Source: Bacteroidota bacterium
GTDB lineage: Bacteria > Bacteroidota > Bacteroidia > Cytophagales > Cyclobacteriaceae
Direction of reading: 5' to 3'
NCBI GenBank assembly: GCA_018266435.1
Contig: JAFEAL010000021.1
Location: 22,721-86,720, forward strand
DNA length: 64,000 bases
Of this stretch, positions 26,201-35,399 are shown piece by piece. The position numbers were made by a program, and so were the translations under genes. The stretch's first letter is position 1, and each line of letters begins with the position of its first letter. The notes under the pieces were generated by a model, which did not search any database, was not told the origin of the DNA, and worked only from the letters and a program-made list of their open reading frames with translations.

Positions 26201-27823
26201 ATGAAAAAAACAGCATTATTCTTTCTTGCTTTAATTGTTATGGTAACCCTACACGCACAACAAAAAATAGTTGCTCTCTATGAAGGCGCTGCCCCCGGCT
26301 CTGAGTCTTGGACGTGGGGCGAAGAAGAATTAGAGCAAAATGCGTGGAACACTAAAATTGTTTACAATGTGAGTAAACCCACACTCATGGTATTTCAGCC
26401 CGAGGCCGGAAAGGCAAACGGCACAGCTGTGGTTATTTGTCCGGGCGGTGGGTTTCACGCGCTATCCATCAACAGCGAGGGAGTTGATGTGGCCAAGTGG
26501 CTGGTGCAAAAAGGTGTAACGTGCTTTGTGTTAAAATATCGTCTGGTGCATAGCAAAACCAATGACCCGGTGGGTGAAATGAATGCAAAGATGGAAAAGA
26601 TAGAATGGCAAAATGATGTCAATAAAGTAATCCCCTTGTGCATTGCAGACGGACGCGCAGCCATTAGTTATGTGCGCAAACATGCCGATGAATACAACGT
26701 GGAAGTTAACCGCATAGGCATCATGGGCTTTTCGGCCGGAGGAACCGTGGCCGCCTCTGCACTTTTTAATTATACTCCTGAAAACCGACCTGACTTTGCT
26801 GCACCTGTCTATCCTTATTTTCCTTCTGCCATGATCGGAAAAATAGCCCACGATGCTCCGCCTCTGTTTGTTGTGGCGGCAACTGACGATGGCCTGAACC
26901 TGGCTCCACATAGTGTTGATCTTTACTCGGCATGGCTAAAAGAAAAAAAAGATGCTGAGTTACACCTATATGCCCGAGGTAATCACGGCTTTGGTATGCG
27001 CAAGCAAAATATTCCGACCGACCAATGGATTGAGCGTTTTGGCGATTGGCTCGATGTGCAAGGATTACTCAATCCGGTTGATCCGGCATTGAAACCCTAT
27101 CTAAAAAAATACTATCAATGGAGCGGGCACACACTGCCGTACCGGATTCTATACCCCAAAAACTATGACAAGACAAAAAAATATCCATTGATTTTATTTT
27201 TACACGGCTCAGGCGAGCGAGGTTACGACAACGAAAAACAGCTGACTCACGGAGCCACTCTTTTTTTGAAAGAAGAAAACCGAAAATCATTTCCGGCCAT
27301 TGTTGTGTTTCCTCAATGTCCGGAGGATGACTCATGGGCTTCACTTAAAACAGACCGTACCCAGACACCTGCCAAACGAGAATTTGATTATTCAGCAGAA
27401 CCTAAATGGCCATTGGTTGCTGCAAATGAACTGGTAAAAAAAATCATGACCGAAGAATCAGTAGATCAATCAAGGGTATATATCTCCGGTCTTTCGATGG
27501 GAGGATTTGGTACATTTGAATCAGTGTACCGCTACCCCAATGTATATGCGGCTGCCATGCCCATCTGCGGAGGGGGCGACACCGAACGCTACGACAAGCG
27601 GATAAATAAAACAGCATTCTGGATTTTTCACGGATCAGCCGATGTGGTTGTAGACCCTAAACTTTCGCAAGCCATGGCAGCCAAACTGAAATCGCTGAAA
27701 ATAGAAACCCGATACACCGAATATCCAGGAGTAAATCACGACAGTTGGACCAATGCCTTTGCCGAGCCTGACTTTTTAAAATGGATGTTTGCGCATAAGC
27801 GGATAATAAAATCAGGCAAATAA
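26201..27823 (+). CDS. secreted two-domain alpha/beta-hydrolase (carbohydrate esterase type)
   Basis: A 540-residue secreted protein (signal MKKTALFFLALIVMVTLHA) holding two complete alpha/beta-hydrolase domains. The first (about residues 25-285) has 'VVICPGGGFHALS', the nucleophile elbow 'GFSAGG' with Ser178, and 'HGFG' near its catalytic histidine, like acetyl-xylan or feruloyl esterases of the BD-FAE type. The second (about 295-535) has 'ILFLHGSGERGYDNEKQ', the elbow 'GLSMGG' with Ser432, and 'NHDSW' as the histidine site, like secreted phospholipase/carboxylesterase and peptidase-S9 relatives. Such fusions can remove two ester groups from one polysaccharide. It suggests the locus handles an acylated plant or microbial glycan. 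Confidence 0.83.
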   Translation: MKKTALFFLALIVMVTLHAQQKIVALYEGAAPGSESWTWGEEELEQNAWNTKIVYNVSKPTLMVFQPEAGKANGTAVVICPGGGFHALSINSEGVDVAKWLVQKGVTCFVLKYRLVHSKTNDPVGEMNAKMEKIEWQNDVNKVIPLCIADGRAAISYVRKHADEYNVEVNRIGIMGFSAGGTVAASALFNYTPENRPDFAAPVYPYFPSAMIGKIAHDAPPLFVVAATDDGLNLAPHSVDLYSAWLKEKKDAELHLYARGNHGFGMRKQNIPTDQWIERFGDWLDVQGLLNPVDPALKPYLKKYYQWSGHTLPYRILYPKNYDKTKKYPLILFLHGSGERGYDNEKQLTHGATLFLKEENRKSFPAIVVFPQCPEDDSWASLKTDRTQTPAKREFDYSAEPKWPLVAANELVKKIMTEESVDQSRVYISGLSMGGFGTFESVYRYPNVYAAAMPICGGGDTERYDKRINKTAFWIFHGSADVVVDPKLSQAMAAKLKSLKIETRYTEYPGVNHDSWTNAFAEPDFLKWMFAHKRIIKSGK

Positions 27824-27869
27824 AATTCAGAGTTACCCTATCTTTGCCAATTGTATTGATACAATAAGC

Positions 27870-30800
27870 ATGATGCGCAGGGTAATGTTTTTCTTTTGGT
27901 TGGCAGAGATTGTTTCTCCGCTCGTCTTGTCGGCTCAATACAGCAACAGTTGGATCAATTTCAATCAGTCCTATTATAAAATTCCGGTAGCCAAAGAAGG
28001 TATTTACCGGCTAACGTACGCTAACCTTCAGGCAGTTGGTTTTCCGGTGGGCTCAGCAGACCCGCGCTTTGTTAAACTATACCACCGGGGGCAGGAGCAA
28101 GCCATCAACGTAAAATCGCAACTTAGTTCTGTCTTTAGCCCTGGAGACTACATCGAATTTTACGGACAAAAAAATGATGGAACATTGGATAGCCTGCTCT
28201 ACCGGCCATCCTCACTGCAGCCGCATAAGTATTACAACCTTTATTCTGACACCACCGCTTATTTTTTAACGTACAGCTTGGCACCACCACGGGGATTGCG
28301 CATGGATGCCAACCTGATGGTGAATGTTAATAACCTTCCGGCTGAAACGTATCAGTATTCGCAGCGACTGATTGTTAATCACGATCAGTACTCAGCCGGG
28401 CTGACATTAAATGATGTTACACAGTCCACCTATTTTGATCAGGGCGAAGGATGGACCGGTGTGGCTCTGCAGCAGACTCAATCGGTCAATTACATCATTG
28501 ATTCCTTATTTAATGGAGTTTCAACGGCCGGAAACCCGAAATTGGAATTGCTTTTAGTTGGTCGCGATTATGTGCAGCACTCGTTGCAAGTGAATGTGGG
28601 CACTACCGGAGGTTCGCTTCGTTCCATTGCTTCTCCTTCTTTTTCGGGCTTTCAAACCTATTTAGTCACAGCCGATCTCAACTGGACGGACATTGGTGCA
28701 GATGGCAAGCTGGTAGTACAGGTAGTAGCCTCTGCGGCTTCTACCAACCGGTATCAGGCCAGTGTGTCGTATATTAAAGTTACGTTTCCTCAGTCGTATA
28801 ATTTTTTAGGAGCCACCAACAAGAAGTTTACTTTAGCCGTCAATCCGGGCGGGCAATCGTATTTGTCAGCAACCAATCCTTCGGCAGGACTGCGGATGTT
28901 TGATATTACAGATATTCAAAATATAGTTCAGGTTCTGCCCACATCCTCATCGCCCACGTTTAATGCCGTAGTGGCGGGCACGTCAGCACCCAAAACCATA
29001 TTTGTTTCAAGTGGATTTTTTACTCCGGCCATCATTCCGGTTTCGTTCCGGGTAATCAATCCGGCTAATAGTAATTACATGATCATTACGAATAAAGTTT
29101 TACAACAACCGGCACTGGGTTATTCCAATCCGGTGCAAGCGTATGCGGGCTATCGTGCCTCAGTTGCCGGTGGCGGTTATGATACGTTGGTGGTAAACAT
29201 CGACCAGTTGTACAATCAATTTAATTATGGCGAAACTTCTCCGGCTGCCATTTATAGTTTTATGAATTTTATGGTGCGGCAAGGGAATGTCAACTATTTA
29301 TTTCTGATCGGGAAAGGGAGAGACATTTTGTATTCAGCCTACCAGCGGCTTCCTGTACCGCCCACCGAATACCGAGACCTTGTACCTTCGGCCGGATACC
29401 CCGGGGGTGATGCAGCTTTTACAGCACACCTGGGCACTGCGGGAGATAATCCGGCAGTAGCCACAGGAAGGCTGACAGCCACAAATGCAACACAAGTTGC
29501 CGCGTATTTGAATAAGATCATCGAGCATGAATCAAAGCCGCTTCAGCCGTGGATGAAAAATATTTTGCATTTGAGCGGAGGAGGCTACGATGGTGGTCAA
29601 CCTGAGTTAGCAGCCTTTCGGCAGATCATGGATGGATTTGCAGCCATTGCACGCGGGCCCTATTTAGGAGGGCAGGTATCAACCATCTCCAAGACCACTA
29701 CGGATGTACAGAAGATAAATGTATCCACCAGCGTGAACCAGGGCGTGAATTTAGTCACCTTCTTTGGCCACTCTTCTTCAAGCACAATTGATATTGATAT
29801 TGGTAACGTAGATAATGCGGCTTTAGGTTATAGTAACAAAGGAAAATACCCGGTCTTTCTGATCAATGGATGTAATGCCGGAACTGTGTTTGCCAACGAA
29901 GTAACGTTTGGCGAAGATTGGCTGCTGGCAGCAAACCTGGGCTCACGAAATTTTATTGGTAGTACTTCATTCGGTTATTCCAATGAGTTGCAGTATTACT
30001 CAGATTTATTTTACTCGGTGGGCTTTGGTGATTCTACTTTTATTCAAAAGGGGATAGGCGACATTCAAAAAGAATTGTGCATTCGTTTTTTGACACAGTA
30101 TGGCGTGAACATGATCAACGTTTGTCAGATTCACCAAATGGTATTATCGGGCGACCCGGCCATTAAACTTTTTGGAACAGGTTTGCCCGATTATGCCGTT
30201 GACAACGGATCGCTCTCCGTTACTTCGTTGAGCGGCACCCCGGTTACTTCACTGAGCCCATCTTTTGCGCTGAAAATAATTGTAAAAAATTTAGGAGCTA
30301 CCAACGCTAAACCATTGCGGGTGCGGGTAATTCGCACATTCAACGATAACTCAACTAAAACGTATGACTCACTGTTTTCACCGGTCAGCAATACCGACAC
30401 ACTTACGTTTATTCTAAAAAAAGATCCGGTTATCAATGGCTTTGGCAACAACCTTTTTACCGTGGTGCTCGACCCGTTGAACGCGATCAAAGAAATTTCG
30501 AAGGCTAACAACACGGCTACCCTTAGTTATTTTATGCCTTCCAACGGCACGTTGAATTTATATCCGCCAGATTTCGGAATTGTAGGAACCGGTTCGGTTA
30601 ATTTGCTTTTTCAAGATGCCAACTTGCTTGGTCAACAACGAAATTTTATTGTTCAGGTTGATACGGTAAGCACGTTCAATAGTTCCTTTCTTCATAACCA
30701 AACGGTTTCAGGTAAGGTGTTGACCAAAATGCCAATTTCACTGCTACCGTCCGACTCGGTGGTTTATTATTGGCGCACGAAGCCAGCTAAATTAAATGCT

Positions 30801-32810
30801 TCGGACAGCACTAACTGGACAACCTCATCATTCATTGTTATTCACGGAAGTAATGGTGGATGGGCCCAAACTCAATTTTCACAACTGATTGAAAATACCA
30901 TGAGCCAGGTCAGTCCTGATTTTTCTGCCCGTAAAATTAATTTTACTAAAAACGTAACTCAGGTGAGCGTAAAATCAATCGGCTCAACCAGTCCTTCTCC
31001 ATTTTCAGATGCGTCCATTCAAATCAACGGAGTAGAGTATGATGTAGGGGTGCAGGTGGTATGCCGACCCAACACCATCAACTTAGTGGCATTTAACAGA
31101 CAAACAGCATTGCCCTATGCCGGTGTTGTATTATACAATAACGATCCGCGTGGATGCGGCCTGTTTCCGTCAGTGATCAATAGTTTTTTACCTACGGAAC
31201 TTGAGGCTCCTGATGGTATTAATCTGATCAACTACGTTAGCAATGTTGGTGCGGGAGATTCTGTTATTTTATTTTCCGTTGGCAATGCGGCATTCTCTAC
31301 GTGGTCATCCAATGTGCTTTCTAAATTGAATGAGTTGGGCATTGCCAACTCACAAATTACTTCTTTGCAAGATGGTGAGCCGGTGATTATCCGAGCTAAG
31401 AAAAATGCACCGGTAGGCACGGCACAAATTACCCGCTCACCCTCAGCACCGTCCACATCAGCCAATGTAGCAGTAGCCGGCACGGTTACCGGAGGATTTT
31501 CTTCAGGGTATATCAAGTCTCCATTGATTGGTCCGGCAAAAAAATGGAATCAGTTTGTAGCACACGCCAAATCAGCGGAGGCATCTGATCATGTGGTTTA
31601 TTCTATTTTTGGTGAGACTCTTTCCGGCCAGGAAACTTTACTTTCAGCCAATGCCCAACCGGGAATGGATTTATCGTTCATTGACCCTGTTCAATACCCT
31701 CAGCTTAAAATTCAAACCTCAGTAATGGATACCGTCAACCTTACGGCACCACAGCTTCGCAATTGGTTTATATTGTATGACCCGGTGGCCGATGGGTTGT
31801 TGTTTTACCGGGGGCCCGCGGTGGCACAAACTGTTCAGCAGGGCCAAGTGTTTAACGGGCAATACGGGTTTGTCAATATTTCATCTCAATCTTTTTCTGA
31901 TTCACTTTTGGTACTGCGTACCGTAAAGACGCAAGCCACGGCAGTGACTGAAACCCAGTCATTCAAAATAGCACCTCCCTCGCCAGGCGATACAACAAAA
32001 TTTACTGTGGCCATAAATACTGTCGGTAAAGGTGGGCTTAACGATGTAACGGTATATGTCAATCCTAAAATACTGCCCGAGCAATATTACGAGAATAACG
32101 TGATAGCTCTCGACAACTACCTTAATGTGCTGGTGGATAAAACTTCGCCCGCCTTGGATGTAACGGTGGATGGAAGGTATTTACAAAACGGAGATTTTGT
32201 TTCGCCTAACCCGGTGATCAGAGCCATGCTGATTGATAACAATCCTTTTTTGATGGTACAAGATACCCTGCACATGAATTTATTTTTAAGCTACCCGTGT
32301 GCGGATACCAGTTGTAACCCTAAGCGAATAAATTTTAGCCGGGCAGATGTTTCCTGGACTCCCGCATCGCCTAATTCATATTTTACCGTTTCATTTCACC
32401 CAACGAATTTACCGGAGGGTCAATACATATTGCAGGCAACCGGCTCTAACGCAAGCGGGAACATGAGCGGAGCACAACCCTACTCAGTATCTTTTCAGAT
32501 AAAAGATGCGACTGCGCTGATTCTTAATTCAGTGTACCCAAACCCTTCAGGCGACCTTTTTAATTTCAATTTTTTACTTTCCGGAAATGTTCTGCCCGAT
32601 GATTTTTCGTTGCAAATTTTTTCGGATGAAGGAAAGCTTCTTGAGCAGTTTGGAATAAAAGACATTGGCCGCTTTATTATTGGCAATAACATATTGCCGT
32701 GGAGTGCTGGTCAGGCAAATATTTCTGCGGGGTTGTTGGTATTTCGGATGACGGTTACAGTCAATGGTAAGACAGCCACCCAAACGGGCAAGTTGGTGTT
32801 TACCCGATAG
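27870..32810 (+). CDS. porU2: PorU2-like C25 protease with T9SS sorting domain
   Basis: A 1646-residue secreted protein. After a signal sequence (to about residue 22) comes a region of beta structure, then a gingipain-type C25 peptidase domain (about 400-770) with 'LFLIGKGRD', catalytic His634 in 'TFFGHSSSSTID', and Cys668 in 'LINGCNAGT'. Beta-sandwich modules follow, and the last 90 residues ('LNSVYPNPSGDLFNFNFLLSG' to 'GKLVFTR') form a type A T9SS C-terminal sorting domain. This layout matches the long PorU2 family of putative T9SS sortases rather than PorU itself (about 1100 residues). It may process or anchor T9SS cargo at the surface. The symbol is a family-level assignment. Confidence 0.8.
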   Translation: MMRRVMFFFWLAEIVSPLVLSAQYSNSWINFNQSYYKIPVAKEGIYRLTYANLQAVGFPVGSADPRFVKLYHRGQEQAINVKSQLSSVFSPGDYIEFYGQKNDGTLDSLLYRPSSLQPHKYYNLYSDTTAYFLTYSLAPPRGLRMDANLMVNVNNLPAETYQYSQRLIVNHDQYSAGLTLNDVTQSTYFDQGEGWTGVALQQTQSVNYIIDSLFNGVSTAGNPKLELLLVGRDYVQHSLQVNVGTTGGSLRSIASPSFSGFQTYLVTADLNWTDIGADGKLVVQVVASAASTNRYQASVSYIKVTFPQSYNFLGATNKKFTLAVNPGGQSYLSATNPSAGLRMFDITDIQNIVQVLPTSSSPTFNAVVAGTSAPKTIFVSSGFFTPAIIPVSFRVINPANSNYMIITNKVLQQPALGYSNPVQAYAGYRASVAGGGYDTLVVNIDQLYNQFNYGETSPAAIYSFMNFMVRQGNVNYLFLIGKGRDILYSAYQRLPVPPTEYRDLVPSAGYPGGDAAFTAHLGTAGDNPAVATGRLTATNATQVAAYLNKIIEHESKPLQPWMKNILHLSGGGYDGGQPELAAFRQIMDGFAAIARGPYLGGQVSTISKTTTDVQKINVSTSVNQGVNLVTFFGHSSSSTIDIDIGNVDNAALGYSNKGKYPVFLINGCNAGTVFANEVTFGEDWLLAANLGSRNFIGSTSFGYSNELQYYSDLFYSVGFGDSTFIQKGIGDIQKELCIRFLTQYGVNMINVCQIHQMVLSGDPAIKLFGTGLPDYAVDNGSLSVTSLSGTPVTSLSPSFALKIIVKNLGATNAKPLRVRVIRTFNDNSTKTYDSLFSPVSNTDTLTFILKKDPVINGFGNNLFTVVLDPLNAIKEISKANNTATLSYFMPSNGTLNLYPPDFGIVGTGSVNLLFQDANLLGQQRNFIVQVDTVSTFNSSFLHNQTVSGKVLTKMPISLLPSDSVVYYWRTKPAKLNASDSTNWTTSSFIVIHGSNGGWAQTQFSQLIENTMSQVSPDFSARKINFTKNVTQVSVKSIGSTSPSPFSDASIQINGVEYDVGVQVVCRPNTINLVAFNRQTALPYAGVVLYNNDPRGCGLFPSVINSFLPTELEAPDGINLINYVSNVGAGDSVILFSVGNAAFSTWSSNVLSKLNELGIANSQITSLQDGEPVIIRAKKNAPVGTAQITRSPSAPSTSANVAVAGTVTGGFSSGYIKSPLIGPAKKWNQFVAHAKSAEASDHVVYSIFGETLSGQETLLSANAQPGMDLSFIDPVQYPQLKIQTSVMDTVNLTAPQLRNWFILYDPVADGLLFYRGPAVAQTVQQGQVFNGQYGFVNISSQSFSDSLLVLRTVKTQATAVTETQSFKIAPPSPGDTTKFTVAINTVGKGGLNDVTVYVNPKILPEQYYENNVIALDNYLNVLVDKTSPALDVTVDGRYLQNGDFVSPNPVIRAMLIDNNPFLMVQDTLHMNLFLSYPCADTSCNPKRINFSRADVSWTPASPNSYFTVSFHPTNLPEGQYILQATGSNASGNMSGAQPYSVSFQIKDATALILNSVYPNPSGDLFNFNFLLSGNVLPDDFSLQIFSDEGKLLEQFGIKDIGRFIIGNNILPWSAGQANISAGLLVFRMTVTVNGKTATQTGKLVFTR

Positions 32811-32811
32811 A

Positions 32812-33288
32812 TCACTGATGGTGATGATGGCCGCCCGGGCCATGCACGTGTCCGTGGTCAAGTTCTTCTGCAGTGGCTTCGCGCACGTTTATCACTTCCA
32901 CTTCAAAATTTAAGTCTATACCGGCCAACGGATGGTTGGCATCTACGGTAACTTCGTTTAGACCTACGTCAGTGACAGTCACTACCTGTCCGTGGTTGGT
33001 ATGGAATTGCATCCCCTTTTTTACTTCTTCTTTTCCAAATGCTGAACGAGGCACACGCTGAATCATTTTAGAATCTTTTGTGCCGTATCCTTTTTCAGGG
33101 CTTACTTTCAGGTTGAATTTGTCGCCAGCCTTTTTTCCTTCCAGTCCTTCTTCCATACCCACAATGAGGTTTCCGGTGCCATGGATATAGTGCAGCGGTT
33201 CGTTTCCTTTGCTGGAGTCAATAACTTTACCTGAATTATCGGTAAGCGTATAGTGAATAGCGGCCACTTTGTGTTTGGAGATGTGCAT
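32812..33288 (-). CDS. slyD: SlyD-type FKBP peptidyl-prolyl isomerase
   Basis: A 158-residue FKBP-family protein of the SlyD type. 'VAAIHYTLTDNSGKVIDSS' opens the FKBP fold, 'GNLIVGMEEGLEGKKAGDKF' is the diagnostic motif, and an insert-in-flap domain (about 75-120) precedes 'NHPLAGIDLNFEVEVINVREAT'. A histidine-rich tail (HGHVHGPGGHHHHQ) can bind nickel or zinc, as known for SlyD. No signal peptide, so cytosolic: prolyl isomerase, chaperone and possible metal reservoir. It converges with porU2 (stops one base apart) and lies downstream of a metal-efflux operon on the same strand. Confidence 0.93.
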   Translation of the reverse strand: MHISKHKVAAIHYTLTDNSGKVIDSSKGNEPLHYIHGTGNLIVGMEEGLEGKKAGDKFNLKVSPEKGYGTKDSKMIQRVPRSAFGKEEVKKGMQFHTNHGQVVTVTDVGLNEVTVDANHPLAGIDLNFEVEVINVREATAEELDHGHVHGPGGHHHHQ

Positions 33289-33332
33289 ATTAATTTTTTT
33301 TGGTAAAGCTAACTTAATAAAGATAATAAAAG

Positions 33333-34718
33333 CTATGCCTGGGGGAAATAAAGACTGATGGTAGTTCCTTCTCCTGGTTTAGAATCTATTTTCATTTGGG
33401 CATTATGAACGGCCAATATTTGTTTGCATAAATAAAGACCGATGCCACTGCCGGCTACCTGAGTTTTTGATTTATCGCTGCGGTAAAATGGTTTGAGTAT
33501 TTTTTGTATCTCTGAAGATTCAATTCCTTGCCCGCTGTCTTTGATCGTTACAATCACTTCACTGTCGGTATAGTTGATCGATACGTAAATCGGCTGGTTG
33601 GCCGGACTGTATTTCAGTGCGTTTTCAATCAGGTTGATGAGTAGTGCGTGAAGTAAATCGGTATTGCCGTTAACCAGCAGCACACTGTCGTCCAGCGGAG
33701 TTTTGCTGTACTCAATGTTTACGTTTCGGTTTTCTATGGGAATGCGGGGAATGGAGTGAACCGACTCGAAAATAATTTCATCGATCCGTACTTTTGAAAA
33801 ATAGATATCGTGTTTGTCGCGGGCAGTTTGGGCTAACCACAGCAATTGTTCGCTCAGCCTGACCAATCGTTTGACTTCTTCGCGGAAGGATTCGAGTTGT
33901 GATTTTAATGCCGTTTCATCTTTTTGCATCATTGTGATTTCCAACTCTCCCAGAATGATGGAAAGAGGTGTGCGGATTTCGTGTGATACGTTGGCAATAA
34001 ATATTTTTTGTGCCTGAAATGATTGCTCAAGCCGGGATAAGAGCCCGTTGAAGGATTGAACTAACTGAGTAATTTCTTGAGCTTCCACTTTGCTGGTTAG
34101 CCGTTGGCTTAAGTTGTGTTCAGATATTTCACGGGTTTCAGTAATGATACGTTTAAACGGAACAACAAGACGTTTAGCAAACAGGTGCCCGATCAGCAAG
34201 GTGATAATCTCACCTGCAAACATGGCTACCAACAACAGGTATTTGAGACTGATTATTTTTTGTACACCCGCTGTATCGGGTGCTTCAATGATGATGACGT
34301 GGCCGCCCTGGTTGTCGTGGTAGAGTAAGCCCAATGACTGATAGTCATCGGTTACGGATTCTACCAATTTTTTTTGGCGTATATCATTGAGTTGATCTGC
34401 GGTTCGTTGTTTGGTGAGATGAGCCGGCTCAGAAAAAACCAACTGGTTAGCAGCGTTGTAAACTTCGATGTGCTCTTCAGGCAATCCATTGGCAAAAATT
34501 TCTTCGGCTTTTTTAAAAGCCAACGAGCTCAGTTCATTTTTTTCGAGGATAAGGTTGGCCGTAGTCTGGGCACGTTCGTGCAAGTGTTCGAAAAAAAGAT
34601 TTTGCTGGGTTGCTTGAGAGAAAAAATAAATAGCCCAGGCAAACAGCCCCAGCAAGAATGTAACGATGAGTGAAAATACGATCGTTATTCTTAGCTTGAG
34701 GCTTAGCTCTTTAAACAT
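33333..34718 (-). CDS. sensor histidine kinase of the metal-efflux operon
   Basis: A 461-residue transmembrane histidine kinase. Two helices (about residues 11-33 and 160-181) enclose a 125-residue periplasmic sensor; then HAMP (to about 235), a HisKA domain with phospho-accepting His246 in 'NVSHEIRTPLS', and an ATPase domain with N box 'LINLIENALKYS', G1 'KDSGQGI' and G2 'GSGIGLYLCKQIL'. It should sense metal stress in the periplasm and phosphorylate the response regulator encoded just upstream, as in CusS/CzcS systems. The two genes overlap by eight bases. It is the last gene of the efflux operon. Confidence 0.92.
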   Translation of the reverse strand: MFKELSLKLRITIVFSLIVTFLLGLFAWAIYFFSQATQQNLFFEHLHERAQTTANLILEKNELSSLAFKKAEEIFANGLPEEHIEVYNAANQLVFSEPAHLTKQRTADQLNDIRQKKLVESVTDDYQSLGLLYHDNQGGHVIIIEAPDTAGVQKIISLKYLLLVAMFAGEIITLLIGHLFAKRLVVPFKRIITETREISEHNLSQRLTSKVEAQEITQLVQSFNGLLSRLEQSFQAQKIFIANVSHEIRTPLSIILGELEITMMQKDETALKSQLESFREEVKRLVRLSEQLLWLAQTARDKHDIYFSKVRIDEIIFESVHSIPRIPIENRNVNIEYSKTPLDDSVLLVNGNTDLLHALLINLIENALKYSPANQPIYVSINYTDSEVIVTIKDSGQGIESSEIQKILKPFYRSDKSKTQVAGSGIGLYLCKQILAVHNAQMKIDSKPGEGTTISLYFPQA

Positions 34719-35391
34719 GCGGTTCGCGTATCACGTAGCCAACACCCACCACAGTTTGGATCAGCGGTGTTTCATAGCCTTTGTCTACTTTTTTGCGCAG
34801 CATGTTGATGTACACATCCACATTATTATCGTTGAGGTCGTAAGGTCTTTCCCAGGCACGCTCAGAAATTTGTGAGCGGGAGAGCACACGGCCCTGGTTG
34901 CGCATGAGGTATTCCAGCAGGGTGAATTCTTTCAGGGTGAGTTGGATTATCTTGCCTCCGCGTTTGGCGAGCCTGCCCGTGAGGTCCAATTCCAAATCAT
35001 TGCAGGTCAGTACGGAGTTTTGTTTCAGGTCACTACCTCTGCGCAGGAGCGCACGGATGCGTGCAATCAGCTCGGTAGATTCAAATGGTTTTGACATGTA
35101 GTCATCGGCCCCGGCTTCCAGGCCACGCACGGTGTCATCGGTGGCGTCAAGGGCAGAGAGAATTAAAATAGGAACGGAAGAATCGGTTTCCCTGATTTTT
35201 TTGCATAAAGTCAGGCCGTCTTCGCGGGGAAGCATGACATCTATGATCAATAAATCATATTGTACTTGTGAAACATGCTGCTGTCCTGAAACGCCATCGT
35301 GGGCGAGGTCAACAATGTATCCATGCTCGGATAGAATGCGCTTGATTACTTGCGCCATTTTGTCTTCATCTTCTACAACTAGGATTCTCAT
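34711..35391 (-). CDS. OmpR-family response regulator of the metal-efflux operon
   Basis: A 226-residue two-domain regulator. The receiver has the acidic pair around residues 7-10, phospho-accepting Asp51 in 'LLIIDVMLPREDG', and 'MSKPF' with the conserved lysine. A C-terminal winged helix (about 125-223) contains 'LTLKEFTLLEYLMRNQGRVLSR' and 'NVDVYINMLRKKVDKG', typical of OmpR/PhoB and of CusR-like regulators. It should activate the tolC-type to rpoD-distal efflux genes in response to metal. It lies 8 bases after the RND pump gene. Confidence 0.93.
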   Translation of the reverse strand: MRILVVEDEDKMAQVIKRILSEHGYIVDLAHDGVSGQQHVSQVQYDLLIIDVMLPREDGLTLCKKIRETDSSVPILILSALDATDDTVRGLEAGADDYMSKPFESTELIARIRALLRRGSDLKQNSVLTCNDLELDLTGRLAKRGGKIIQLTLKEFTLLEYLMRNQGRVLSRSQISERAWERPYDLNDNNVDVYINMLRKKVDKGYETPLIQTVVGVGYVIREPHV

Positions 35392-35399
35392 ATTGATTA

